Below, one piece after another: positions 45,824-53,676 of a stretch of 64,000 bases of DNA. The notes beneath the pieces were generated by a model that saw nothing but the letters and a program-made list of their open reading frames with translations, did no database searches and had not been told where the DNA came from. Made by a program: the position numbers and the translations under genes. The stretch comes from Chloroflexota bacterium (GTDB taxonomy: Bacteria; Chloroflexota; Anaerolineae; J102). The stretch lies in assembly GCA_029782215.1 (NCBI GenBank), contig JAKOVD010000107.1, positions 55,643 through 119,642 on the forward strand. The letters are read 5' to 3'. The stretch's first letter is position 1, and the number at the start of each line of letters is the position of its first letter.

Positions 45824-46861
45824 CTATCGGTGGTGGACGATCATCTTCATGCCCCGGCGGGATTCCATGGCGGCGAAGGCCTGGTTGATCTCGGCGAGCT
45901 TGAAGTGATGGGTCATAAGGGGAGCGACGCGCACAAGGCCTTTTTCGAGCAGGTGAACGGCCATCTCGTGCTGGCGGGGTGTGCTGCCGTGAGAGCCGGT
46001 GACGAAGCACTCCTTGTAGTGGATGGTGTTGGAGAGGACGCTCATGGGGCGCGTGCCTTTGGGCAGGCCGCCGAAGAGGTTCACATAACCGCGGTGCGCC
46101 ACCATGTCGATCGACTGTTCGTGGACTTCCACGGAGGCTGAGGCCGTGATGACGACGTCGGCGCCCTCGCCGTTGGTCTCCTCCATGACGCGTGCCACCA
46201 GGTCCTCACTGGAGGTGTCGATGTAGACGTCGGCGCCGTACTGGCGGGCGATCTCCATGCGCACCTTGCTGCGCTGGGCGCCGATGACCTTGGTGGCGCC
46301 CATGATGCGCGCCAGGTCGATCATCATGCAGCCGATCGGCCCCAGGCCGACGATAACGACGCTCTTGCCCAGCGACAGGTTGACCAGCTCGAAGCCGTTG
46401 ATGGCGCAGGCCAGCGGCTCGGCCAGGGCGGCCTCCTCGAAGCTAAGGTGGTCGGCGATGGGGGTGACGGGACCCTCGAGCAGGAGCTTGGGCAGCTTCA
46501 TGTACTCGGCGAAGGCGCCTGGAATCTGGTAGCCGACGGCGTAGTTGGTGGTGCAATTGTTCAGCAGGCCGTTCCGGCACCACTTGCACTGGCCGCAGGG
46601 AAAGTCGGCGCCCAGGGCGACGCGGTCGCCCTCTTTGACGCGGTGCACATTCTTGCCCACCTTGACCACGGTGCCCGAGGCTTCGTGGCCAAGAATGGTG
46701 GGCGGGGTGACGCGCGGGTTGCCGTGGTGGAAGATGCGGATGTCGGAGCCGCAGACGCTGGTGGCTTCGACCCGCAGCAGAGCGGAATCATCGTCGATCT
46801 CAGGGATGGGGATGTCTTTCACGACCAGGCGGTCGAGGTCTTCAAGGACAGCAGCAATCAT
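45824..46861 (-). CDS. Zinc-dependent medium-chain alcohol/polyol dehydrogenase
   Basis: Protein of 345 residues of the sorbitol/threonine dehydrogenase group. Catalytic zinc residues are in SVCGSDIRIFHHG and GHEASG. The structural zinc lobe is complete (CGQCKWCRNGLLNNC). The coenzyme site is VVIVGLGPIGCMMIDLARIMGATKVIG. It would oxidise a polyol or sugar alcohol with NAD(P). It starts at ATG 46861, overlapping the stop of the GatD-like gene (ATGA), so the two dehydrogenases are co-translated, with protein-level similarity between them. Confidence 0.9.
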   Translation of the reverse strand: MIAAVLEDLDRLVVKDIPIPEIDDDSALLRVEATSVCGSDIRIFHHGNPRVTPPTILGHEASGTVVKVGKNVHRVKEGDRVALGADFPCGQCKWCRNGLLNNCTTNYAVGYQIPGAFAEYMKLPKLLLEGPVTPIADHLSFEEAALAEPLACAINGFELVNLSLGKSVVIVGLGPIGCMMIDLARIMGATKVIGAQRSKVRMEIARQYGADVYIDTSSEDLVARVMEETNGEGADVVITASASVEVHEQSIDMVAHRGYVNLFGGLPKGTRPMSVLSNTIHYKECFVTGSHGSTPRQHEMAVHLLEKGLVRVAPLMTHHFKLAEINQAFAAMESRRGMKMIVHHR

Positions 46862-47973
46862 GGAATGGCACCTTGGTCAGGATGAATCAGAACTTTGGAA
46901 TAGAACGCGCGCTGGTCTTTCATCATGTTCAACGCACTGAAAGCATCGGCAAGGGGAACGCGGTGCGTGATCAACGGTTCGAGACGGAGCTGCCCGGAGG
47001 CCATGGCGCTGAGCACGGCCCGCCAGTCGTCGTCGTTGCCGGCAGCGCTGTAGTCGGAGTTCCAGGTGCCGTGAATGGTGACTTCGCGGCGGAGGAGCTG
47101 CGAGATAAGGGGCGCGGGCAGGGTGACGTCGGCGCTGGGATTGCCCAGCAGGATGGTATGGCCGCCGCGGCGTGTGGCGCCCAAGGCCTGAAGCGTCGTC
47201 GGGCGTACGCCGGCGCTCTCCACGCCCAGATAGGCGCCCTCGCCGCCGGTCAGGGCAGCCACGGTCGCCACCGGGTCCACCGCGCGGCTGTCGTACACGA
47301 GCGCAAAGCCCAGGCTCCGTGCCAGGTCGAGCTTGGCGGGGACGATGTCAAAGAGCGCCACCTGGGCGGCGCCCAACGCCTGCGCCCATTGGGCCACCAT
47401 GACGCCGATAGGCCCGGCGCCGAATACGGCCACCGTGCGGCCTGCCAGCTCGCCGCCCTTGCGCACAGCGTGCAGCGCCACCGCCGCCGGCTCGGTCATC
47501 GCCGCAATGTCAAGGGACACATTGGCCGGCACCGGCAGCAGGTTGCGGCGCGGGGCCACGACGTACTCGGCGAAGCCGCCGTCGCTGCGCGAGCCCAGGT
47601 AGTCATAATCCAGGCACTGCGCGAAGCGCCCCTGTTCGCAGGCCGAGCAGCGGCCGCACCAGAGCAGCGGGAACACAACCACACGGTCGCCGGGCGCCAG
47701 ATCGCTCACACCCTCGCCGCAGCCGGCCACCGTGCCGGCAAACTCATGGCCGATGATGGTGGGGAAGTGATAGGTGCCCTTGACGAAGGTGCGCGGCAGG
47801 TCGGACCCGCAGACACCGCAGAAGCCGATGCGGACCAGGACCTGGCCGGCGCCGGGCTGCGGCCGGGGCACGGCTTCGTAGCGCATGTCGCCCACGGCGT
47901 GAAGCACCTGGGCGTGCATCGTTGGAGGTTGAAGGTTGAAGGTTGAAGGTTCAACCTGTAGCTCAGATGTCAT
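46858..47973 (-). CDS. GatD-like zinc dehydrogenase (galactitol-1-phosphate 5-dehydrogenase family)
   Basis: Protein of 371 residues. Catalytic zinc site GVCGSDLPR and GHEFAG; four-Cys lobe CGRCSACEQGRFAQC; coenzyme motif VAVFGAGPIGVMVAQWAQALGAAQV. The C-terminal NSDYSAAGNDDDWRAVLSAMASGQL segment is typical of GatD-like enzymes. ATG 47973 is preferred: it overlaps the upstream stop (ATGA) and has AGGAGG four bases before it. The first 18 codons are then encoded largely by a GTTGAAG heptamer array; the enzyme fold proper begins at Met19 (47919), which has no Shine-Dalgarno. The N-terminal extension is therefore probably an insertion. Confidence 0.85.
   Translation of the reverse strand: MTSELQVEPSTFNLQPPTMHAQVLHAVGDMRYEAVPRPQPGAGQVLVRIGFCGVCGSDLPRTFVKGTYHFPTIIGHEFAGTVAGCGEGVSDLAPGDRVVVFPLLWCGRCSACEQGRFAQCLDYDYLGSRSDGGFAEYVVAPRRNLLPVPANVSLDIAAMTEPAAVALHAVRKGGELAGRTVAVFGAGPIGVMVAQWAQALGAAQVALFDIVPAKLDLARSLGFALVYDSRAVDPVATVAALTGGEGAYLGVESAGVRPTTLQALGATRRGGHTILLGNPSADVTLPAPLISQLLRREVTIHGTWNSDYSAAGNDDDWRAVLSAMASGQLRLEPLITHRVPLADAFSALNMMKDQRAFYSKVLIHPDQGAIP
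47921..47955. repeat. Heptamer tandem array within the GatD-like gene start
   Basis: Five 7-bp units: GTTGGAG, GTTGAAG three times, GTTCAAC. It lies between the SD-linked ATG (47973) and the next in-frame ATG (47919), and is translated as part of the N-terminal extension. Confidence 0.8.
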
Positions 47974-48680
47974 GGCGCCTCCTGGGGGGAGGGGCGCATG
48001 GCCAGGCCCTGGGCGATGCCGGCGCGGGTGCGGGCGGCGTTGGACGTAAGCGTGCCGCCGGCATGGAAGATGCTGCTGGTGCCGCAGACCAGGCAGCCGG
48101 CGCCCGCCGCTACCATCGCCGGAATGTGCTGGAAGCTGACGTTGCCGTCCACCTGGATGGGGATGTCAGCGCCGCGCGCCTCCAGGTAGGCGCGGCAGTC
48201 CTCGATCTTCCGCAGGGCGGCAGGCACCAGCTTTTGGCCCGCAAAGCCCGGGTTGACCGTCATGATGAGCACAAAGTCGAGGTGTTCGAGCACGTAGTCC
48301 AACCGGTCGAGGGGGGTGGCGGGATTGAGCGCCACCCCGGCCTTGATGCCGGCATGGCGGATCAAGGTGAGCGTGCGGTCGAGGTGCGTGGCCGACTCGG
48401 CATGGACGGAAATCTGCTGCACGCCCAGGTGCGCCAGCTTGTCGACAAAGAAATCGTTGTTCTCGACCATGAGATGCACGTCGAAGGGGATCCCTGTATG
48501 GCCGCGCAGCGCCTCGATGAGGCCCAGACCCACCGGCATGTTGGGGACGAAGTGCGCATCCATCAGGTCGAAGTGCAGCAGGTCGACGGCCACCGCCTCA
48601 AGCTTGGCCATGGTCTCCGGCAGCCGCCAGAGGTCGGCGCACATCATCGAGGGCGCAATCTGAACGGGCATGGCGCTCAT
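47970..48680 (-). CDS. Ribulose-phosphate 3-epimerase family protein
   Basis: TIM-barrel epimerase of 236 residues. Markers of the Rpe/AlsE family are present: IAPSMMCADLWRLP, LLHFDLMDAHFVPN (metal and catalytic residues), FDVHLMVEN, LIMTVNPGFAGQKLVPAALRKI and IQVDGNVS in place of the usual VDGG. Substrate may be ribulose-5-phosphate or another ketose phosphate such as allulose-6-phosphate. ATG 48680 overlaps the stop of the TIM-barrel gene upstream (ATGA) and its own stop overlaps the GatD-like start. A second ATG lies at 48671. Confidence 0.88.
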   Translation of the reverse strand: MSAMPVQIAPSMMCADLWRLPETMAKLEAVAVDLLHFDLMDAHFVPNMPVGLGLIEALRGHTGIPFDVHLMVENNDFFVDKLAHLGVQQISVHAESATHLDRTLTLIRHAGIKAGVALNPATPLDRLDYVLEHLDFVLIMTVNPGFAGQKLVPAALRKIEDCRAYLEARGADIPIQVDGNVSFQHIPAMVAAGAGCLVCGTSSIFHAGGTLTSNAARTRAGIAQGLAMRPSPQEAP

Positions 48681-49633
48681 GGCTCCGGCGCCTCCACCGC
48701 GTCCGTGGGAAAGACGTCCTGGAGGTAGCGCAGCGACTCGCGCAGCATGACTTCGAGCTGCCAGTCCGAGTAGTCGCGGCCGGTCTTGGGGCCGCCGATC
48801 TCCAGGTAGCCGACGATCCGGCGCAGAGGAATGACGCTGGCCCGTGCCAGCAGCAGGTCCCTTACTGCGGGGACGTCCACGATGCCGCGCTCGCGTTCGG
48901 CCTGCATGAACCCAAAGGTCGAGTTGAACAGGCTGTCTGTGTTCTTGAGGTGGATATGGTGCAGATGGGGCAGTGACGCCTCGAAAAGCTGCATGTTGTC
49001 CCACACGACCTTGCCGTCCCTGTCGGCGTAGCCGTGGGCGACATCGGTGCAGTAGCCGAACCCGGCGGTCTGGCCGGGGTGCTGCCGGTGATAGGCAAAC
49101 AGCTCCTCTCCCATCGCCTGCATCTCGGATGGAAGGGTCGGCGGCTCGGCCAGGGCCGACATTGGCTCGACGGTCAAGTAGGCCACGCCCTGCTCACAGG
49201 CGTAGTGCATGGTCTCCTTGAGAAACTCGATGTAGCGGGCGATGCCGGCAGTCTTGTCCTGGGGCCGGTCGCGCATGACGCCGCCCATGCTCGCCCCCAC
49301 GGACTCGGCGCCCAGGAGGGCTCCGACCTCGATCATGCGGCGGTAGGCGCGCCTCGCCACCTCGCCCCAAGCAGGGTGGTCACCGCGCATCACGCCGCCC
49401 AGCTCGCGATGGGCCGAGAAGACAGAGGAGATGGCCAGTCCGAAGCTGTCGGCCAGGCGGCGGAGGTCGACGAAGTAGGAATCAGGCAGCAGATACATCT
49501 CAAAGAAGGTGCCCAACTGCACATGGTGGACGCCCTCTTCGGCCATCAGGCGAAAGAGCCATTCGTAGGAGTAACGGTATTCGATCGGGTCGGTCTTGAC
49601 TCCGAGCTGCAGGGTCAGAGGCGTGGATTCCAA
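48677..49633 (-). CDS. Xylose-isomerase-like TIM-barrel sugar isomerase/epimerase
   Basis: Protein of 318 residues in the AP-endonuclease-2/xylose isomerase-like barrel family. Metal-site residues typical of the family appear in order: SVFSAHREL, YLTVEPMSALAEPP (Glu), GYCTDVAHGYA (Asp, His), LHHIHLKNTDSLF and VGYLEIGG (Glu). It would isomerise or epimerise a sugar or sugar phosphate. The start is TTG at 49633, preceded by AGGAA at about 9 bases; no ATG is available in this position. The epimerase gene follows with a 4-base overlap. Confidence 0.78.
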   Translation of the reverse strand: MESTPLTLQLGVKTDPIEYRYSYEWLFRLMAEEGVHHVQLGTFFEMYLLPDSYFVDLRRLADSFGLAISSVFSAHRELGGVMRGDHPAWGEVARRAYRRMIEVGALLGAESVGASMGGVMRDRPQDKTAGIARYIEFLKETMHYACEQGVAYLTVEPMSALAEPPTLPSEMQAMGEELFAYHRQHPGQTAGFGYCTDVAHGYADRDGKVVWDNMQLFEASLPHLHHIHLKNTDSLFNSTFGFMQAERERGIVDVPAVRDLLLARASVIPLRRIVGYLEIGGPKTGRDYSDWQLEVMLRESLRYLQDVFPTDAVEAPEP

Positions 49634-49649
49634 GGCGATGCGTTCCTGG

Positions 49650-50804
49650 TCAGAGCGAAAGTTGAAGGATCTCTTCGAGTTCGGCGTGCGTCAGGGCGAT
49701 GGGGTTGCTCTTCATGCTGCTGGCCGCCGTCGCCTTTTGAATCAGCTCGGCGAAGCGACTTTCCTCCAAGCCGTAGGTTGACAGAGATGGCACCCACAGG
49801 TCCTTCACGAGCTGCGCCAACCAGGGCGCTGCATCCTCCGCTACGGCGGCGGCGTCGCCGGTCAGTAGTTGGGCAACGCGGGCATAGCGACGCAGAGCGG
49901 CGGAGTCGGGCTGGCGCGACCGCAGGGCGCGGACGTTGGCCGCCGTGACCTGCGGCAGCAGGGCTGCACAGATGCCGCCGTGTGGGGCATCGAACATGCC
50001 GCCGAAGGGCCCGGCGAACCCGTGCACGGCGCCCAGACCGGCGTTGGCCAGGGCGAGCCCGCCGTAGAGGCTGGCCAGGGCCATGTCCTCGCGGGCGGCA
50101 GCGTCGGAAGGCGCGGACCAGGCGCGGCGCAGCGACAGAGCGGCGCGCTGAATGCCGTCCAGGCAGAGAGCATCGGTGAGGGGGTTTGCCCGCACACTCG
50201 TATAGGGCTCGATGAGCTGCGTGAGCGCATCCATACCCGTGGTGGCGGTGATGTCCGGCGGCATGGAGCGTGTCAGTTCCGGGTCTACGATCGCCACCGC
50301 CGGCAGCATCAGCGGGCTGCGGATACTCGCCTTGACACCGTGTTCCGGCGAACCGATCACGGCATTGCGGGTGACCTCGGAGCCGGTGCCGGCGGTGGTG
50401 GGGATGGCGATGTGGGGCGCCGACCGCTGCGTGATGACCCGGCCTCTGCCTACCACCTCCATGTAGTCGAGAGGCTCGCCCTCGTTGGTCAGCAGGGCGG
50501 CGATGGCCTTGCCCGCATCGATGGCGCTTCCGCCGCCGCAACTGACCACCAGGTCGCACCCGGCTGCCCGGGCGGCGGCCACGCCACGGGTGACCAGGGC
50601 GATGGTCGGCTCGCCTGCGACGGTGAACGTGGTGGCGGCGATGCCCTTTGCGGCAAGGGCATCCACCAGGACGGGCGCCCGGGCGCCGCTCTTGCCGACG
50701 ATGACCAGGGCATGGCGCCCCAACGCGGCAGCGATCGGCCCGAGCTGCGATAGGGCGCCATTTCCGAACAGGATGCGGTTGGCGGCAGCGAATTCGAAGG
50801 TCAT
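49650..50804 (-). CDS. Iron-containing (group III) alcohol dehydrogenase, lactaldehyde reductase candidate
   Basis: Protein of 384 residues, type III iron alcohol dehydrogenase: nucleotide site SCGGGSAIDAGKAIA, IPTTAGTGSEVT, and the metal region GMDALTQLIEPYTS with later GAVHGFAGPFGGMFDAPHG. The two His in the last segment and the Asp of GMDAL are expected iron ligands; the His normally found three residues after DAL is Gln (DALTQLIE), a variant seen in some subfamilies. Immediately downstream of rhaA, it is a candidate for reducing L-lactaldehyde to 1,2-propanediol. ATG 50804 follows AGGACAGG. Confidence 0.88.
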   Translation of the reverse strand: MTFEFAAANRILFGNGALSQLGPIAAALGRHALVIVGKSGARAPVLVDALAAKGIAATTFTVAGEPTIALVTRGVAAARAAGCDLVVSCGGGSAIDAGKAIAALLTNEGEPLDYMEVVGRGRVITQRSAPHIAIPTTAGTGSEVTRNAVIGSPEHGVKASIRSPLMLPAVAIVDPELTRSMPPDITATTGMDALTQLIEPYTSVRANPLTDALCLDGIQRAALSLRRAWSAPSDAAAREDMALASLYGGLALANAGLGAVHGFAGPFGGMFDAPHGGICAALLPQVTAANVRALRSRQPDSAALRRYARVAQLLTGDAAAVAEDAAPWLAQLVKDLWVPSLSTYGLEESRFAELIQKATAASSMKSNPIALTHAELEEILQLSL

Positions 50805-50814
50805 GGCGCCTGTC

Positions 50815-52089
50815 CTAGCGGTGGGAGAGGACGGCAGACTCGTAGGCCTGGATGTCGCGCAGGTAGGCGGCGCCCACGGGGACGTTCTGACGCAGGCAGT
50901 AAGCATCCCAGACGGCGCCCCAGGGCAGTCCTTTGACCGCTTCCATCAAGGCCAGCCGGGCTGTGAAGTCACCGGCCACCTCCATCTCGCGAAGCTGATC
51001 GATGGGCTCGAGCAGCGCCATGAGCAAGGCACGCAGAGCGCTGCGGGTGCCAATGACCCAGGCAGCCACCCGGTTGATGCTGGCATCGAAGAAGTCAAGG
51101 CCGATGTGGACGCGATTGACATAATCGCCACGCACGATCTCCTGAGCGATGGCCTGCAGCTCGTCGGTCAGGGTGACGACATGGTCGCTGTCCCATCGCA
51201 CCCCACGGCTGACGTGCAGCAGGACCTGGTCCACGAAGGTGAGAATGGACGAGATCTTGTCGGCCATGGACTCCGTCGGATGGTAGTGTCCGGCGTCGAG
51301 GCAGAGCAGGACGTCGTTGGCGACGGCGTAGCCGAGATAGAACTCGTGCGAGCCGACCACGTAGCTCTCCGAACCGATGCCGAAGAGCTTGCCTTCGACC
51401 GCGTCCAGGTTGTGGGCCGGGTCCAGCTTTTCCGCCAGCACCTGGTCAAGCGACTCCTTAAGGAGGAGGCGTGGGGTTTTGCGGTCGGCGGGCGTGTCCT
51501 TGAGACCGTCCGGAATCCAGATATTGGTCACGCAGGGGGTGCCCAACTCCCGGCCCAGGTAGGCGCCGATGCGCCGGCTGGCGATGCAGTGGTCGATCCA
51601 GAACCGGCGGACGCCGGGATCGTAGCTGGCGAGGGTCATGCCGCTGCTCGCCATGGGATGGGCGAAGCAGGTGGGGTTGAAGTCGATGCCGTGGCCGTTG
51701 GCGCGGGCCCAGTCCACCCAGCGGGCGAAATGCTCAGGCTGCAGGTCGGAGCGTTCGACGCGCCGGCCGCCGGTCTCGGCGTAGATGGTGTGCAGGTTGA
51801 GGCGATGGCGGCCCGGAATCAGGCTGTAGGCCTTGTCCAGGTCCTGGCGCAGCTCGTCGGCATTGCGAGCCTTGCCGGGATAGTTGCCGGTCACGGCGAG
51901 CCCGCCTCCCAACTCGGCATCGGGGTTCTCGAAGCCACCGACGTCATCGCCCTGCCAGCAGTGCAGGCTGATGCTGATCGATGACAGGCGGTCCATGGCG
52001 GCGTCGGTATCGACGCCCAGCGCCGCGTAGCGTTCTTTGGCCAAGGCATACGCGTCGCCGATTTGTTTTGCGGAGGGTGATTTGATCAT
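50815..52089 (-). CDS. rhaA: L-rhamnose isomerase
   Basis: Protein of 424 residues. [15 protein letters not shown] is the diagnostic E. coli-type RhaA segment. Further matches: [65 protein letters not shown] (metal His/Asp) and [23 protein letters not shown]. It converts L-rhamnose to L-rhamnulose using two divalent metals. It is close to the typical length of about 420. It lies 12 bases after a UroD-like gene and 10 bases before the iron dehydrogenase gene, so it is in the same operon. Confidence 0.96.
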   Translation of the reverse strand: MIKSPSAKQIGDAYALAKERYAALGVDTDAAMDRLSSISISLHCWQGDDVGGFENPDAELGGGLAVTGNYPGKARNADELRQDLDKAYSLIPGRHRLNLHTIYAETGGRRVERSDLQPEHFARWVDWARANGHGIDFNPTCFAHPMASSGMTLASYDPGVRRFWIDHCIASRRIGAYLGRELGTPCVTNIWIPDGLKDTPADRKTPRLLLKESLDQVLAEKLDPAHNLDAVEGKLFGIGSESYVVGSHEFYLGYAVANDVLLCLDAGHYHPTESMADKISSILTFVDQVLLHVSRGVRWDSDHVVTLTDELQAIAQEIVRGDYVNRVHIGLDFFDASINRVAAWVIGTRSALRALLMALLEPIDQLREMEVAGDFTARLALMEAVKGLPWGAVWDAYCLRQNVPVGAAYLRDIQAYESAVLSHR

Positions 52090-52101
52090 GGTGATTCTCG
52101 C

Positions 52102-53202
52102 TCAGGGGTAGACGCCGTGCTTCTTGACGGCGGCAATGAAGGCTGCGACGCTCTCCATGGGCACGTCTGCCTGCATCATATGGGCGGGCGCACACATAAA
52201 GCCGCCGCCCTTGCCCAGGATGCGGATTTTTTCCGCCACATCAGCTTCGATTTCCTCAGGCGTGCCGTTGGGGAGGAGATGCTGCTGGTCGATGGCGCCG
52301 AAGAACGCCAGCCTGTCACCCAGCGTGTCCTTGAGGGTCTGCGGATCGTGACCGGGCACATTGGGCTGGACGGGATTGAAGACGTCGACGCCGATCTCGG
52401 CCAGGTCCTTGAGGATGGGGGCCACAGCGCCGTCGGTGTGGAACATGATCAGCACGTCAGGGTTGGCGCGCTTGAACTCGGCGAACATGGCGGCGTAGCG
52501 GGGTTTGAACTCCCGCCGCCACATGCCGGGGGAGAGCAGCATGCCGTTCTGGGCGCCGACGTCGTCGCCAAACCAGAGGGCATCCACGCCCAGCTCCACC
52601 AGGCGGTTGCCGACGGCCGTGGTGAAGGCCAGGACGCGGTCGAAGAGGGCGGTGCAGTAATCCTCGCCGGCGGCGAGGTCCATCAGGAACTTCTCCATGC
52701 CCACCAGGTGCCATGACATCTCGAACATGGTCAGCTCCAGGTCGCCGATGATGAAATACTCGTCGCGGTAGAGCTGGATATACCTGGCGGCGTCGTCAAA
52801 GCGCCCCTCGGCCAGAGGGTCGGGGAAGGAATGAGCCATGATCTCATCGACCGTGGTGGCATCCCGCAGGGGGGGCTGGACAACCTCCATGTAGAGGGGC
52901 CCCTGCCGCATGACCATGCCGAACTCGTTGACGATATAGCCGTCGGGCGTGCGGGGGTGCTGGTAGCCGCGGGGCAGGCTGGCGCCGACCACGACGCAGT
53001 CGCTGCCCATGGCCGTGCGCAACTCGTTGGCGGAGATGCGGTAAGTGAGATCCTCGAAGTACGAGGTGGTGTAGTGAATGGGAATGCCGAGCTTGGCGCC
53101 AAAGGCGTCGGTGAGCTGGCGGCAGAGGTCAAATTCCAGCGGCACCCTGTCGGGCACCCCGGTGCGTTTGAGGGCGGTTAGAACACGTTCGCGCGAATTC
53201 AT
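52102..53202 (-). CDS. UroD-like superfamily protein 2
   Basis: Protein of 366 residues. It begins MNSRERVLTALKRTGVPDRVPLEF, with the superfamily's DRVP element but not the UroD RQAGR loop. The barrel's fifth strand region carries MFHTDGAVAPILKDLAEIGVDVFNPVQPN, where the methyltransferase zinc Cys is Asp. FFGAIDQQHLLPNGTPEEIEADV and GGGFMCAPAHMMQADVPMESV follow as in the other copies. GGGAG lies before the ATG. It directly precedes rhaA, suggesting a role in rhamnose or a related methylated or modified sugar, which is inference. Confidence 0.82.
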   Translation of the reverse strand: MNSRERVLTALKRTGVPDRVPLEFDLCRQLTDAFGAKLGIPIHYTTSYFEDLTYRISANELRTAMGSDCVVVGASLPRGYQHPRTPDGYIVNEFGMVMRQGPLYMEVVQPPLRDATTVDEIMAHSFPDPLAEGRFDDAARYIQLYRDEYFIIGDLELTMFEMSWHLVGMEKFLMDLAAGEDYCTALFDRVLAFTTAVGNRLVELGVDALWFGDDVGAQNGMLLSPGMWRREFKPRYAAMFAEFKRANPDVLIMFHTDGAVAPILKDLAEIGVDVFNPVQPNVPGHDPQTLKDTLGDRLAFFGAIDQQHLLPNGTPEEIEADVAEKIRILGKGGGFMCAPAHMMQADVPMESVAAFIAAVKKHGVYP

Positions 53203-53214
53203 CGGGCTTCTCCC

Positions 53215-53242
53215 GTTGAACGTTCAACGTTCAACGTTGAAC
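53215..53242. repeat. Heptamer tandem array GTTGAAC/GTTCAAC
   Basis: Four 7-bp units: GTTGAAC, GTTCAAC, GTTCAAC, GTTGAAC. The two unit types are reverse complements. It lies 13 bases upstream of the ATG of UroD-like protein 2. Confidence 0.85.
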
Positions 53243-53252
53243 GCATTTGAAG

Positions 53253-53576
53253 TTAGTCAAGGTGGAAGACTTCCTGGAGCTCGACCATGGACTCGTCGGC
53301 GTGGGCGCCGCCGATGCCCTCGAAAAAGGGCGCCATGAACTCCTGCCATTTGGCGTTGATCTCCTCTTTGGCCATGCCGTCGAGCGCCGTCTGGAAGCTG
53401 TCCGGGGTCTCGAAGTAGCCGAAAAGGAGGCCGTCCTCACGCATGTAAAGCGAGTAGTTGTGCCAGCCGGTGCGGCGGAGGGCATCGAGCATCTCGGGCC
53501 AAACGGCCTCATGGTGCCTGGCATACTCCGGAATCCTGTCCTGTTTGACTTTGAGGAGAAAGGCAACGCGTTTCAT
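53253..53576 (-). CDS. rhaM: L-rhamnose mutarotase
   Basis: Small protein of 107 residues matching RhaM/RhaU: FLLKVKQDRIPEYARHHEAVW, RRTGWHNYSLYMREDGLLFGYFE and ALDGMAKEEINAKWQEFMAPFF. The enzyme interconverts alpha and beta anomers of L-rhamnose, feeding RhaA. ATG 53576 has AGGAG eight bases upstream; the longer frame from 53702 is rejected as it overlaps the upstream gene's end. It lies between UroD-like proteins 3 and 2. Confidence 0.94.
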   Translation of the reverse strand: MKRVAFLLKVKQDRIPEYARHHEAVWPEMLDALRRTGWHNYSLYMREDGLLFGYFETPDSFQTALDGMAKEEINAKWQEFMAPFFEGIGGAHADESMVELQEVFHLD

Positions 53577-53676
53577 GGGTCGGGTCTCCTGGTTTGGTGT
53601 GGGCGAAAAACGGTTCAGGCGCAGTGCGGCCTGATGGGCTGTGTGGGTCCAGCAGAAGGCGGGAGGCTGCTCGGCG

